Both the position numbers and the translations under genes were made by a program. A stretch of DNA of 64,000 nucleotides, from positions 3,566,001-3,630,000 of the forward strand of contig NZ_WKFH01000003.1 in the NCBI RefSeq assembly GCF_014884385.1, in the 5' to 3' direction. This document shows, one piece after another, positions 8,232-15,451 of the stretch (its first letter is position 1; each line of letters begins with the position of its first letter). Source of the DNA: Phycobacter azelaicus (GTDB lineage Bacteria; Pseudomonadota; Alphaproteobacteria; Rhodobacterales; Rhodobacteraceae). Under the pieces are notes generated by a model that worked only from the letters and a program-made list of their open reading frames with translations, had not been told where the DNA came from and did not search any database.

Positions 8232-8314
8232 GGAGCCGATTCCGCAGGAACAGGCTGCTTTCAAATTTCCTAAAACCGGCGGCATTTCCGGCCAGTTGAG
8301 CAAGAAATCTTAAA

Positions 8315-8336
8315 CAGGCATTAAGCCTGCCCTTTT
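8315..8336 (+). terminator. Possible short terminator after the VWA gene
   Basis: CAGGC-ATTAA-GCCTG forms a 5-bp stem, followed closely by CCCTTTT. It lies 84 bases past the VWA stop and upstream of the first HD-GYP gene. The stem is short, so this is tentative. Confidence 0.4.
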
Positions 8337-8382
8337 AGCGTCGCTGGTCAGTTAAGCGTCCCTTGCGAGTTCTGCTCAGTTT

Positions 8383-9825
8383 ATGATCACCAGCTTTGGA
8401 ACTGACGGCACCACTGTGCCCGAGTTGCGCCTAGGAGAAATCCTTGGCGCACTCAGCCATGCGTTGGACATGACTGAAGGCCAACCCAAGGGACATTGCA
8501 TCCGCTGCGCCTGGATTGGCATGCAGGTGGCCGAGGCACTGCACCTGTCCGCGGACACCCGCAAGGATCTCTATTTCACGCTTCTCATGAAGGATACCGG
8601 CTGCAGCTCGAATGCGGCGCGGATCAACCAGCTTTACATGATGGACGATCTGGCCTTCAAACGGAACTTCAAGCGCGTGAACGGATGCCGCCAGGGCATG
8701 CCCTTTGTCGTGCGTTCCACCGCAAAGGGCGCACCGCCCCTCACGCGGCTGAAAAGGCTGGGCCATGTCATCGCCAAGAAGGAAAGCATCAACGACGAAC
8801 TGATCCAAACCCGCTGTGGTCGCGGTGCCGAAATCGCCCGCCGCATGCGGTTTTCCGAGGAAGTCGCCGAAGCGATCGCCGCCCTGGACGAACACTGGGA
8901 TGGCGGCGGCCGTCCGCTCGGCATGAGCGAGGATCAGATCCCGTTGATGTCGCGTATTGCCCTGATGGCGCAGGTGACAGATGTTTTCGTTATGGATTTT
9001 AGCGCAGAAGATGCCGCCGCGGAGTTGGAAGCGCGATCCGGGATATGGTTTGATCCAGCCCTCGTCCCCGTGTTTACGCGGATCATCCGCCGCCCCGGGT
9101 TCGCCGAAGACCTGAAATCTCCCCAGCTTGAAAATGAAGTATTCTCCAGCGCCCACGCTTTGCAGATCGCAGCCGTTGACGAAGACTACCTCGATGAAAT
9201 CAGCCATGCCTTTGCGCTGGTCATTGATGCCAAAAGCCCGTTCACCCATGGCCATTCAGAGCGGGTCGCGCGCTACACCCGAATGATCTGCACACAGCTT
9301 GGCTTTGCGCCCGGCCACATCCGCTGGATGGCCCGCGCCGCGCTGCTGCATGACATTGGCAAGCTAGGCATATCCAACACACTCCTCGACAAGCCTGGAA
9401 AATTGACTTCGGACGAGATGGAGATAATCCGTCAACATCCCACCTGGGGCTACGAGGTTCTCAGCCGTGTGGGCGCCTTTGGTCAGATGGCCGATGTGAT
9501 TGTTGCCCATCACGAGCGCCCAGACGGCATGGGCTATCCCTATGGCCTCAAGGCAGAGGAACTGACTCTGGAAATGCGCATTCTGGCAGTGGCCGATATA
9601 TTCGATGCGCTGACTGCCGACCGCCCTTACCGCGATGCTCTCTCCCTGGATGAGGCCTACGGCATCATGGACAAGATGGCAGGCGCAGGTATCGATCCCG
9701 ATTGCTATGTCGCCCTTCAGGATGCCATCACGCAAAGCGGCTGGCCTGCGACCGAATTGGCGGGTGACACCGATTGGATTACCGAAACAGCAATGCCTTC
9801 GGGTTCGGGTCAACAAACCGGTTGA
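8383..9825 (+). CDS. HD-GYP domain protein, first tandem copy
   Basis: A 480-residue protein whose C-terminal half is a complete HD-GYP domain: HDIGK at 323-327 and HHERPDGMGYP at 376-386. HD-GYP enzymes hydrolyse cyclic di-GMP. The N-terminal half is a degenerate HD-GYP-like repeat, with MKDTGC in place of the HD motif and DEHWDGGGRP in place of the GYP motif, so it is probably regulatory. No membrane segment or receiver domain is seen. It is closely similar along its length to the gene at 10115-11548. No strong ribosome site precedes the ATG at 8383, so the start is less certain. Confidence 0.88.
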   Translation: MITSFGTDGTTVPELRLGEILGALSHALDMTEGQPKGHCIRCAWIGMQVAEALHLSADTRKDLYFTLLMKDTGCSSNAARINQLYMMDDLAFKRNFKRVNGCRQGMPFVVRSTAKGAPPLTRLKRLGHVIAKKESINDELIQTRCGRGAEIARRMRFSEEVAEAIAALDEHWDGGGRPLGMSEDQIPLMSRIALMAQVTDVFVMDFSAEDAAAELEARSGIWFDPALVPVFTRIIRRPGFAEDLKSPQLENEVFSSAHALQIAAVDEDYLDEISHAFALVIDAKSPFTHGHSERVARYTRMICTQLGFAPGHIRWMARAALLHDIGKLGISNTLLDKPGKLTSDEMEIIRQHPTWGYEVLSRVGAFGQMADVIVAHHERPDGMGYPYGLKAEELTLEMRILAVADIFDALTADRPYRDALSLDEAYGIMDKMAGAGIDPDCYVALQDAITQSGWPATELAGDTDWITETAMPSGSGQQTG

Positions 9826-9856
9826 GCGGGCGGGCCTGCCGCCCCATTTCCACTCC

Positions 9857-10024
9857 GTGCCGCATTTGCCCCCGTTCCCATCGGCCGGGATCTACGGTCT
9901 GATTTCCCACCGGATTTCCGTCTGGCGAACCCACACCGATCTGGACGCCCGCCTGGCACGACTTGCGAATCCGCGCCTGACAAGCCCCCCCACACCGGCA
10001 AAGCGGTCTTTTCCATTAATCTGA
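9857..10024 (+). pseudogene. Truncated duplicate of the M48 peptidase gene (5' end only)
   Basis: From 9855 the DNA aligns without gaps for about 130 bases with the start of the M48 peptidase gene at 11578. The start codon is now GTG. The translation keeps [19 protein letters not shown], against [19 protein letters not shown] in the intact copy. Similarity ends near 9985 and the frame stops at 10024 after 55 codons, with no catalytic HExxH. It follows the first HD-GYP gene just as the intact peptidase gene follows the second, so it is the decayed remnant of a duplicated HD-GYP/M48 unit. Confidence 0.75.
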
Positions 10025-10028
10025 CGTT

Positions 10029-10118
10029 ATGCCTCCCTGCCTAGACTGCGGCCCGTGTTGCCGGGTCTTCTGGTTTGGCCTTGCCGATGCAGCGATTGAG
10101 GTTATGCGGCGAAAATGA
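10029..10118 (+). CDS. 29-residue stub with a YkgJ-like cysteine cluster
   Basis: ATG at 10029 gives a 29-residue frame whose TGA overlaps the ATG of the second HD-GYP gene (ATGA at 10115-10118). It contains CLDCGPCCRVFWFGLADA, matching the CxxCGxCCxxF N-terminus of YkgJ-family metal-cluster proteins. The rest of a roughly 100-residue YkgJ protein is absent, so this is either a fusion-derived remnant of such a gene or a short translated leader coupled to the HD-GYP gene. Confidence 0.4.
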   Translation: MPPCLDCGPCCRVFWFGLADAAIEVMRRK

Positions 10119-11548
10119 ACACCCCAGATCCCGTCCATCCCTACCCCGCGGCCTCCAGCTTGCGTCTGGGGGAATTGCTCGGCGCACTCAGCCATGCGCT
10201 CGACATGACCGAAGGTCAGCCCAAAGGCCATTGTGTACGCTGCTGCTGGATCGGGCTGGAGGTGGCAGATGCGCTGGCGCTGTCCCACCAGCATCGCGAA
10301 GATCTTTATTTTGCGCTGCTGATGAAGGATCTGGGATGCAGCTCCAATGCGGCCCGGATCTGCCAGCTTTATCTGACGGACGATCTGAGATTCAAACGCG
10401 ATTTCAAGACCGTGCGCGGCACTCGCAAGGGGATCCGGTTTCTGACCAGCAATACTGCCGTGCGATCCTCGGTGATGCAGCGGATCAAGACGCTGGGCCA
10501 TGTTTTGTCCAACAATGACGCCATCGCGCAGGAGCTGATCCAGACCCGCTGCGACAGGGGGGCCGAGATTGCCCGCCAGATGCGGTTCTCCGAAGAGGTG
10601 GCCACGGCCATCGCCTGCCTTGATGAACACTGGGATGGCGCCGGGCGGCCCATGGGCCTGAAGGGCGCAGAGATCCCGCTGATGGCGCGCATTGCCCTGA
10701 TGGCGCAGGTCACGGATGTGTTCACGCTGGAACTAGGCGCCGAAGCCGCCGCACTGGAACTGGAAGCGCGCGCCGGTAGCTGGTTCGACCCGGATCTGGT
10801 GCCGGTCTTTTCCGAAGTGATCCGCCGCCCCGGTTTTGCAGAGGATCTGACCGATCCTGCCCGCGAAGAAGATGTCTTTGCCCGCGCGCCAGCCAGCCAT
10901 ACCCTAAAGCTGGATGAGGATTATCTAGATGAGATCAGCCATGCCTTTGCGCTGGTGATCGACGCCAAGAGCCCCTTTACCCACGGCCATTCGGAACGTG
11001 TCGCCCGCTATACGGGCATGATCTGCGAACAATTGGGACATGCCCCTGCCCACCGCCGTTGGATGGTGCGCGCTGCCCTGTTGCATGACATTGGCAAGCT
11101 GGGCGTCTCAAACAGCATTCTCGACAAACCCGGCAAACTGACGGACGAGGAATTCGCCCAGATCAAACGCCATCCCGTCCTGGGCCATGAAGTCCTGAGC
11201 CGCATCGCCGCCTTTCAGGAACTGGCAGACGTGGCCTCGGCCCACCATGAACGCCTGGACGGAAAGGGATACCCACATGGCGTGGGCGCAGACGCGCTCA
11301 GTCTGGACATGCGGATACTTGCGGTTGCGGATATCTTCGATGCGCTGACCGCCGACCGCCCCTATCGCGAAGCCATGCCCCTGGAAAAAACCTTCGCGAT
11401 CATGGACGATCTTGCTGGCACAGCGATAGATACGGACTGTTATACCGCCCTGCAGGATGCGATCTGCCTCAGCGGCTGGCCGGCGCGGCAGCTGACAACA
11501 GATGGCGCAATGGACGCCCCAGAGGAACAGGGCAAACATTCTGCTTGA
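10115..11548 (+). CDS. HD-GYP domain protein, second tandem copy
   Basis: A 477-residue paralogue of the preceding HD-GYP protein, alignable over nearly its whole length (for example LGALSHALDMTEGQPKGHC in both). The C-terminal HD-GYP has HDIGK and HHERLDGKGYP; the N-terminal half has the degenerate MKDLGC and DEHWDGAGRP. The catalytic half appears intact, so c-di-GMP hydrolysis is expected. Its ATG overlaps the stop of the YkgJ-like stub, suggesting translational coupling. The M48 peptidase gene follows 31 bases later in the same direction. Confidence 0.88.
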   Translation: MNTPDPVHPYPAASSLRLGELLGALSHALDMTEGQPKGHCVRCCWIGLEVADALALSHQHREDLYFALLMKDLGCSSNAARICQLYLTDDLRFKRDFKTVRGTRKGIRFLTSNTAVRSSVMQRIKTLGHVLSNNDAIAQELIQTRCDRGAEIARQMRFSEEVATAIACLDEHWDGAGRPMGLKGAEIPLMARIALMAQVTDVFTLELGAEAAALELEARAGSWFDPDLVPVFSEVIRRPGFAEDLTDPAREEDVFARAPASHTLKLDEDYLDEISHAFALVIDAKSPFTHGHSERVARYTGMICEQLGHAPAHRRWMVRAALLHDIGKLGVSNSILDKPGKLTDEEFAQIKRHPVLGHEVLSRIAAFQELADVASAHHERLDGKGYPHGVGADALSLDMRILAVADIFDALTADRPYREAMPLEKTFAIMDDLAGTAIDTDCYTALQDAICLSGWPARQLTTDGAMDAPEEQGKHSA

Positions 11549-11579
11549 GCGCAGGCCTGCGCAGCCCCATATCTAGGCC

Positions 11580-12266
11580 ATGCTGCGTTTGACCCCGATC
11601 CTTCTGGCCGTGATATATGGCCTGATTTCCTACCGGATTTCCGTCTGGCGGACCCACCGCGAGCTGGACGCCCGTTCGACCCGGCTTGCCGATCCGCGTC
11701 TGAAAAAGCTGACCGACCGCCTGGCCGCCGCGCTTGAGGTCGCGGACATTCCCGTCTTCATCTACGAGGTGGATCCGGTGAACGGACTGGCGGCTCCGGA
11801 CGGGCGAATCTTCATCACCCGTGGGTTTTACCGCAAGTATGAGGCGGGCGAGGTCACCGATGCCGAGCTGGCCTCGGTCATCGCCCATGAAATCGGCCAT
11901 GTGGCGCTGGGGCATTCGAAAAAACGGATCATTGATTTTTCCGGCCAGAACGCCCTGCGCACGGCGCTGATGATGATCCTGGGCCGTTACATCCCCTTTG
12001 TCGGCCCGTGGATCGCGGGGCTGCTCGCAAATCTGCTGGCTGCGCGCCTGTCGCGCGGCGATGAATACGAGGCAGATGAATATGCCGCCGCCCTTTTGAT
12101 GAAGGCAGGCATCGGGGTGGAGCCGCAGAAAAGCCTCTTTCTCAAGCTCGAAGAACTCACCCAGTCGCGCGCCGGCATGGCACCAGCTTGGCTGATGAGC
12201 CACCCAAAAACCGAGCAGCGCATCGCCGCCATTGAACGGCTCGAAGCAGACTGGGCCAGATCGTAA
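11580..12266 (+). CDS. M48 family membrane metallopeptidase
   Basis: A 228-residue protein with one N-terminal hydrophobic segment ([13 protein letters not shown]), the zinc motif HEIGH at 103-107, a downstream Glu in DEYEADEYA as third ligand, and a hydrophobic stretch between them ([19 protein letters not shown]). It resembles short Oma1/HtpX-type M48 proteases that degrade membrane or envelope proteins. It is downstream of the HD-GYP gene, and a truncated second copy lies at 9857-10024. The [11 protein letters not shown] element near the C-terminus is a common M48 feature. Confidence 0.9.
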   Translation: MLRLTPILLAVIYGLISYRISVWRTHRELDARSTRLADPRLKKLTDRLAAALEVADIPVFIYEVDPVNGLAAPDGRIFITRGFYRKYEAGEVTDAELASVIAHEIGHVALGHSKKRIIDFSGQNALRTALMMILGRYIPFVGPWIAGLLANLLAARLSRGDEYEADEYAAALLMKAGIGVEPQKSLFLKLEELTQSRAGMAPAWLMSHPKTEQRIAAIERLEADWARS

Positions 12267-12352
12267 CGCAGGGTCACGCCCCCAGCCGACACCTTGCTTC
12301 CCGTGACTGGAAGGGCCACATCTGGGCAAAGACATCGCGACCGAGGCTCCCC

Positions 12353-13345
12353 ATGCGCTATTCTCTGCTCGATCTTGCCCCTGTGCCCGAAGGCTCCGAC
12401 ATTCCCCAGGCGCTGAAGAACAGCACCGAGCTCGCGCGCCACGCCGAAAGCCTTGGCTATCACCGCTACTGGCTGGCCGAGCATCACAACATGCCGGGGA
12501 TCGCTAGCGCCGCAACTGCCGTGTTGATCGGCCATATCGCAAATCACACCAGCACGATCCGCGTTGGCGCGGGGGGCATCATGCTACCCAATCACGCGCC
12601 CTACATGGTGGCCGAGGCCTTTGGCACGCTGGCCTCCCTTTATGGCGACCGCATCGATCTGGGATTGGGCCGTGCGCCGGGCACCGATATGCAGACCGCC
12701 CGCGCCCTTCGCCGGGGCATGGGCGCTGCCGCCAGTGGCGATAGTTTCCCGCAGGATGTGATCGACCTCATCGGCTTCATGGCGCCCGAGGATGAAAAGG
12801 CCCCCGTGCGCGCCTTTCCGGGGCAAGGCACCAATGTGCCGGTCTGGATCCTCGGATCCAGCCTTTATGGGGCGCAGCTGGCCGCGCATCTGGGCCTGCC
12901 TTATGCCTTTGCCTCGCATTTTGCACCGCAAGCGCTTGAAGAGGCGCTGGAGGTCTATCGCCGCAGTTTCCAGCCTTCGGTGTTTCTGGAAGGGCCTCAT
13001 GCGATGATGGCGATCAACGTCTTTGCCGCCGACACCGACGCCGAAGGGGTCCGCCTGCGCACCTCGATGCAGCAGGCCTTTGCACGGCTGCGTCTGGGCC
13101 GCCCCGGCAAGCTGCCCGCGCCGGTGGAGAACATCAATGACCATCTGCAGCCGCATGTGCTGGCAGGCGTCAACGAGGCGCTGCGCATCACCGCCGTCGG
13201 CAGCCCTGAAACCGTGCGCAGCCAGCTGTCAGAGATCATCGCCCGCTATCAGCCGGATGAGGTGATCCTCACCGGGCAGATCCACGACCATCGCGCCCGG
13301 ATGCGCTCTTTCGAGATTGCTGCTGGTATCCTGAAAGATCTCTGA
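12353..13345 (+). CDS. LLM-class flavin-dependent oxidoreductase
   Basis: A 330-residue luciferase-like TIM-barrel monooxygenase; GAGG precedes the ATG. Characteristic segments are [15 protein letters not shown] (about 43-57), [12 protein letters not shown] (about 73-84) and [11 protein letters not shown] (about 101-111). Such enzymes use reduced FMN supplied by a reductase to oxidise small organic substrates. The protein resembles the group of uncharacterised single-gene luciferase homologues. No flavin reductase is adjacent, and the substrate is unknown. Confidence 0.9.
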   Translation: MRYSLLDLAPVPEGSDIPQALKNSTELARHAESLGYHRYWLAEHHNMPGIASAATAVLIGHIANHTSTIRVGAGGIMLPNHAPYMVAEAFGTLASLYGDRIDLGLGRAPGTDMQTARALRRGMGAAASGDSFPQDVIDLIGFMAPEDEKAPVRAFPGQGTNVPVWILGSSLYGAQLAAHLGLPYAFASHFAPQALEEALEVYRRSFQPSVFLEGPHAMMAINVFAADTDAEGVRLRTSMQQAFARLRLGRPGKLPAPVENINDHLQPHVLAGVNEALRITAVGSPETVRSQLSEIIARYQPDEVILTGQIHDHRARMRSFEIAAGILKDL

Positions 13346-13348
13346 GGC

Positions 13349-13891
13349 TTAGCCCGCCAGCGCCTTGGCCAGACGTGGCAGGCGCGCCTTTTTCAGCAAG
13401 GGACGCATCTGCCAGCCGCCACCCGACAGGCGGTTGGCCTCGGCCAGAACAGCCTCCCCGACGGCCTCCATCCCCGCTTGCTCCTTGAGCCACAAATCAT
13501 AGAGCAGTTCATCCGGGCCGATCCGTTTCAGCCCTTCTTCGGACAGTGTATGGCGGGGGAAATCCTTGGCATTCATGGTGACAATGCCATCGGCATGGCC
13601 CGCAATGGCCGCCGCCAGCACATGCACATCCGCCGTATCCGGCAGCCACAGCCGCGCCTCCACGCCCGGGGCGGGCGGCACCACGGCACCCGGCCAACCC
13701 GCCTGCAGCATAGCCACTTCGGCCTGGGCCTGCGCGGCCCCTTCAGGGCCAAGTTTCAGCGCCGCGCGGCGCCATTCCTCCAGGATACGCTCGGACCACA
13801 GCGGTGCGTAAAGCCCAAGCCGCGCCGCACCCAATAGCATCTCCCGCATCACGGTGGGGTAGAGAACGCAAGTGTCGAGAAGCAGCTTCAA
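13349..13891 (-). CDS. PIN-domain protein
   Basis: The frame starts with TTG at 13891, 4 bases after the rRNA methyltransferase stop, implying cotranscription. The 180-residue product starts KLLLDTCVLYP, giving the first PIN acidic residue (Asp6), followed by a conserved Glu in LEEW near 38-41 and Asp residues in LPDTADVHVLAAA and ADGIVTMNAKDFP. PIN domains are Mg-dependent ribonucleases. Unlike VapC toxins, it has no small antitoxin gene next to it, and it matches my recollection of the RSP_2648-type PIN family of Rhodobacterales. A role in RNA processing is possible but unproven. Confidence 0.75.
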   Translation of the reverse strand: MKLLLDTCVLYPTVMREMLLGAARLGLYAPLWSERILEEWRRAALKLGPEGAAQAQAEVAMLQAGWPGAVVPPAPGVEARLWLPDTADVHVLAAAIAGHADGIVTMNAKDFPRHTLSEEGLKRIGPDELLYDLWLKEQAGMEAVGEAVLAEANRLSGGGWQMRPLLKKARLPRLAKALAG

Positions 13892-13895
13892 AGGC

Positions 13896-15119
13896 TCAGT
13901 CCAGCCGGAAGAATACGGCCTTCAAGTATCCGCTTTCCGCGAGCTGCGGCATCTGCGGATGGTCGGGGCCTGCGTAACCGGTGTGAATTAGCTGCCCGCG
14001 CCGCCCCGCCTTGCCAATCCCGCGGGCCGAAGCATTGCGGAACCGCGTCAGGTCTGCCGCATGAGAGCAGGAGCAGAGGCCCAGATAGCCACCCGGCGCG
14101 ACAAGGGGGGCCGCCAGCTTGGCCACCCGCTCGTAGGCGCGAAGGCCTGCCTCAAGTGCGTTCTTTGACGGCGCAAAAGCAGGCGGGTCGCAGATCACCA
14201 CGTCGAATTGCGCGCCCTCCGCACCAAGGGCCGTCAGCACGTCAAAGGCATCGCCCTGACGCGCAGTAAAGCGATCTTGCCAACCAGCGGCGGCCGCGCC
14301 CTGCCCCGCCAGTTGCAGCGCCGCGGCCGAGCCGTCAACACAAGTCGCCTCCCCCGCACCGGCGGCCAGCATGGCAAGACCAAAGCCGCCCACATGGGAA
14401 AACACGTCCAGCACCTTGGCTCCCGGCGCCACCAGCCGCGCGGCGAAAGCGTGGTTTTCGCGCTGATCGAAGAACAGGCCCGTCTTTTGCCCACCGGTGA
14501 GGTCGGCCATATAGGTCGCACCATTCATGACCACCGGAACCGGCACGGTGGGCGCTTCGCCCAACAGGGTCGCGTTCTGATCGTCAAGCCCTTCAAGGCT
14601 CCGCGTACGACCCGAGGCGTTCTTGAGGATCACTTCGGCGCCCGTGACCTCGGCCAAAGCTGCCGTCAGCGCGTCAAGATGCGCCTCGGCCCAGGCAGCA
14701 TTCGGCTGCACCACGCAGGCCGCGCCAAATCGGTCGATCACAACGCCGGGCAGACCGTCCGCCTCGGCATGGACCAGACGGTAACAAGGCGCATCATAAA
14801 GCTGGGCCCGCATATCCTGCGCCCGTTTCAGCCGGGCCGCGAACCAGGCTTGATCGATCACCGCTTCGGGGTCGCGATCCAGCATCCGGGCGATGATCTT
14901 GCTTTCAGAATTTACCGCGACCAGCCCCAAGGGGCGCATCGCCTCATCCTCCAGCACCGCCAAAGTGCCCGGCGCCAGCTTGCGGGTGCGCCGGTCGGTG
15001 ACCAGCTCATTGGCATAGACCCAAGGGAAGCCGTGGCGGATCGCACGGGCGTTCGCCTTGGGCTTCAGTTTTACGCGGGCGCGCTGGGGCGCAGAGGGGG
15101 TGGAGGCTGTATCTGTCAT
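13896..15119 (-). CDS. RlmI-like class I SAM-dependent rRNA cytosine methyltransferase
   Basis: A 407-residue protein. An N-terminal PUA-like domain (KLKPKANARAIRHGFPWVYANEL, then GTLAVLEDE) precedes a Rossmann methyltransferase domain with the SAM motif VLDVFSHVGGFGLAMLAAGA near 233-252 and the catalytic-type motif VICDPPAF near 305-312. This architecture is that of RlmI, which makes m5C in 23S rRNA, but specificity is not certain from sequence. It shares an operon with the PIN gene downstream, and a 92-residue conserved protein gene lies upstream on the same strand. Confidence 0.85.
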   Translation of the reverse strand: MTDTASTPSAPQRARVKLKPKANARAIRHGFPWVYANELVTDRRTRKLAPGTLAVLEDEAMRPLGLVAVNSESKIIARMLDRDPEAVIDQAWFAARLKRAQDMRAQLYDAPCYRLVHAEADGLPGVVIDRFGAACVVQPNAAWAEAHLDALTAALAEVTGAEVILKNASGRTRSLEGLDDQNATLLGEAPTVPVPVVMNGATYMADLTGGQKTGLFFDQRENHAFAARLVAPGAKVLDVFSHVGGFGLAMLAAGAGEATCVDGSAAALQLAGQGAAAAGWQDRFTARQGDAFDVLTALGAEGAQFDVVICDPPAFAPSKNALEAGLRAYERVAKLAAPLVAPGGYLGLCSCSHAADLTRFRNASARGIGKAGRRGQLIHTGYAGPDHPQMPQLAESGYLKAVFFRLD

Positions 15120-15172
15120 GCCCCCTCATAGCCCCGCAAGCGACCCGAGGGAAGTGGTCTGGTCAAAGGGGG

Positions 15173-15451
15173 CTAGCGATCGCGGCTACGCCATCCGCCA
15201 CGCCTACGCGGGCGGGCCATCTCTGCCAGGCCTTCGCTCAGAACCGAGCACATGGGGTGCTGTGGCTGGGCTTCGCTATATCGCCCAAGCAGCGCACGGA
15301 TGGCCTCGCGGTTGTCAAATTCAGCCGACAGGCTCAGCGCCCAGTCAAGAAAGATGCTGCGACACTGGCTGGCGTCGATGCCCTCGATGCGAAAGGCCTC
15401 GCGGATCAGCCCCTTAGGATCCAGCGGATCCTGATCATTGCGTGCTGGCAT
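15173..15451 (-). CDS. Conserved hypothetical protein, 92 residues
   Basis: The start at 15451 overlaps the 3' end of glnE by 17 bases, so it is probably translated from the glnE transcript. The product is acidic and helical in the first 70 residues (LIREAFRIEGIDASQCRSIFLDWALSL) and ends in a very basic tail (RPRRRGGWRSRDR). I recall similar proteins in other Rhodobacterales in the same place but know of no function. The conserved operon position suggests a link to nitrogen control or to the downstream rRNA methyltransferase. Confidence 0.65.
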   Translation of the reverse strand: MPARNDQDPLDPKGLIREAFRIEGIDASQCRSIFLDWALSLSAEFDNREAIRALLGRYSEAQPQHPMCSVLSEGLAEMARPRRRGGWRSRDR

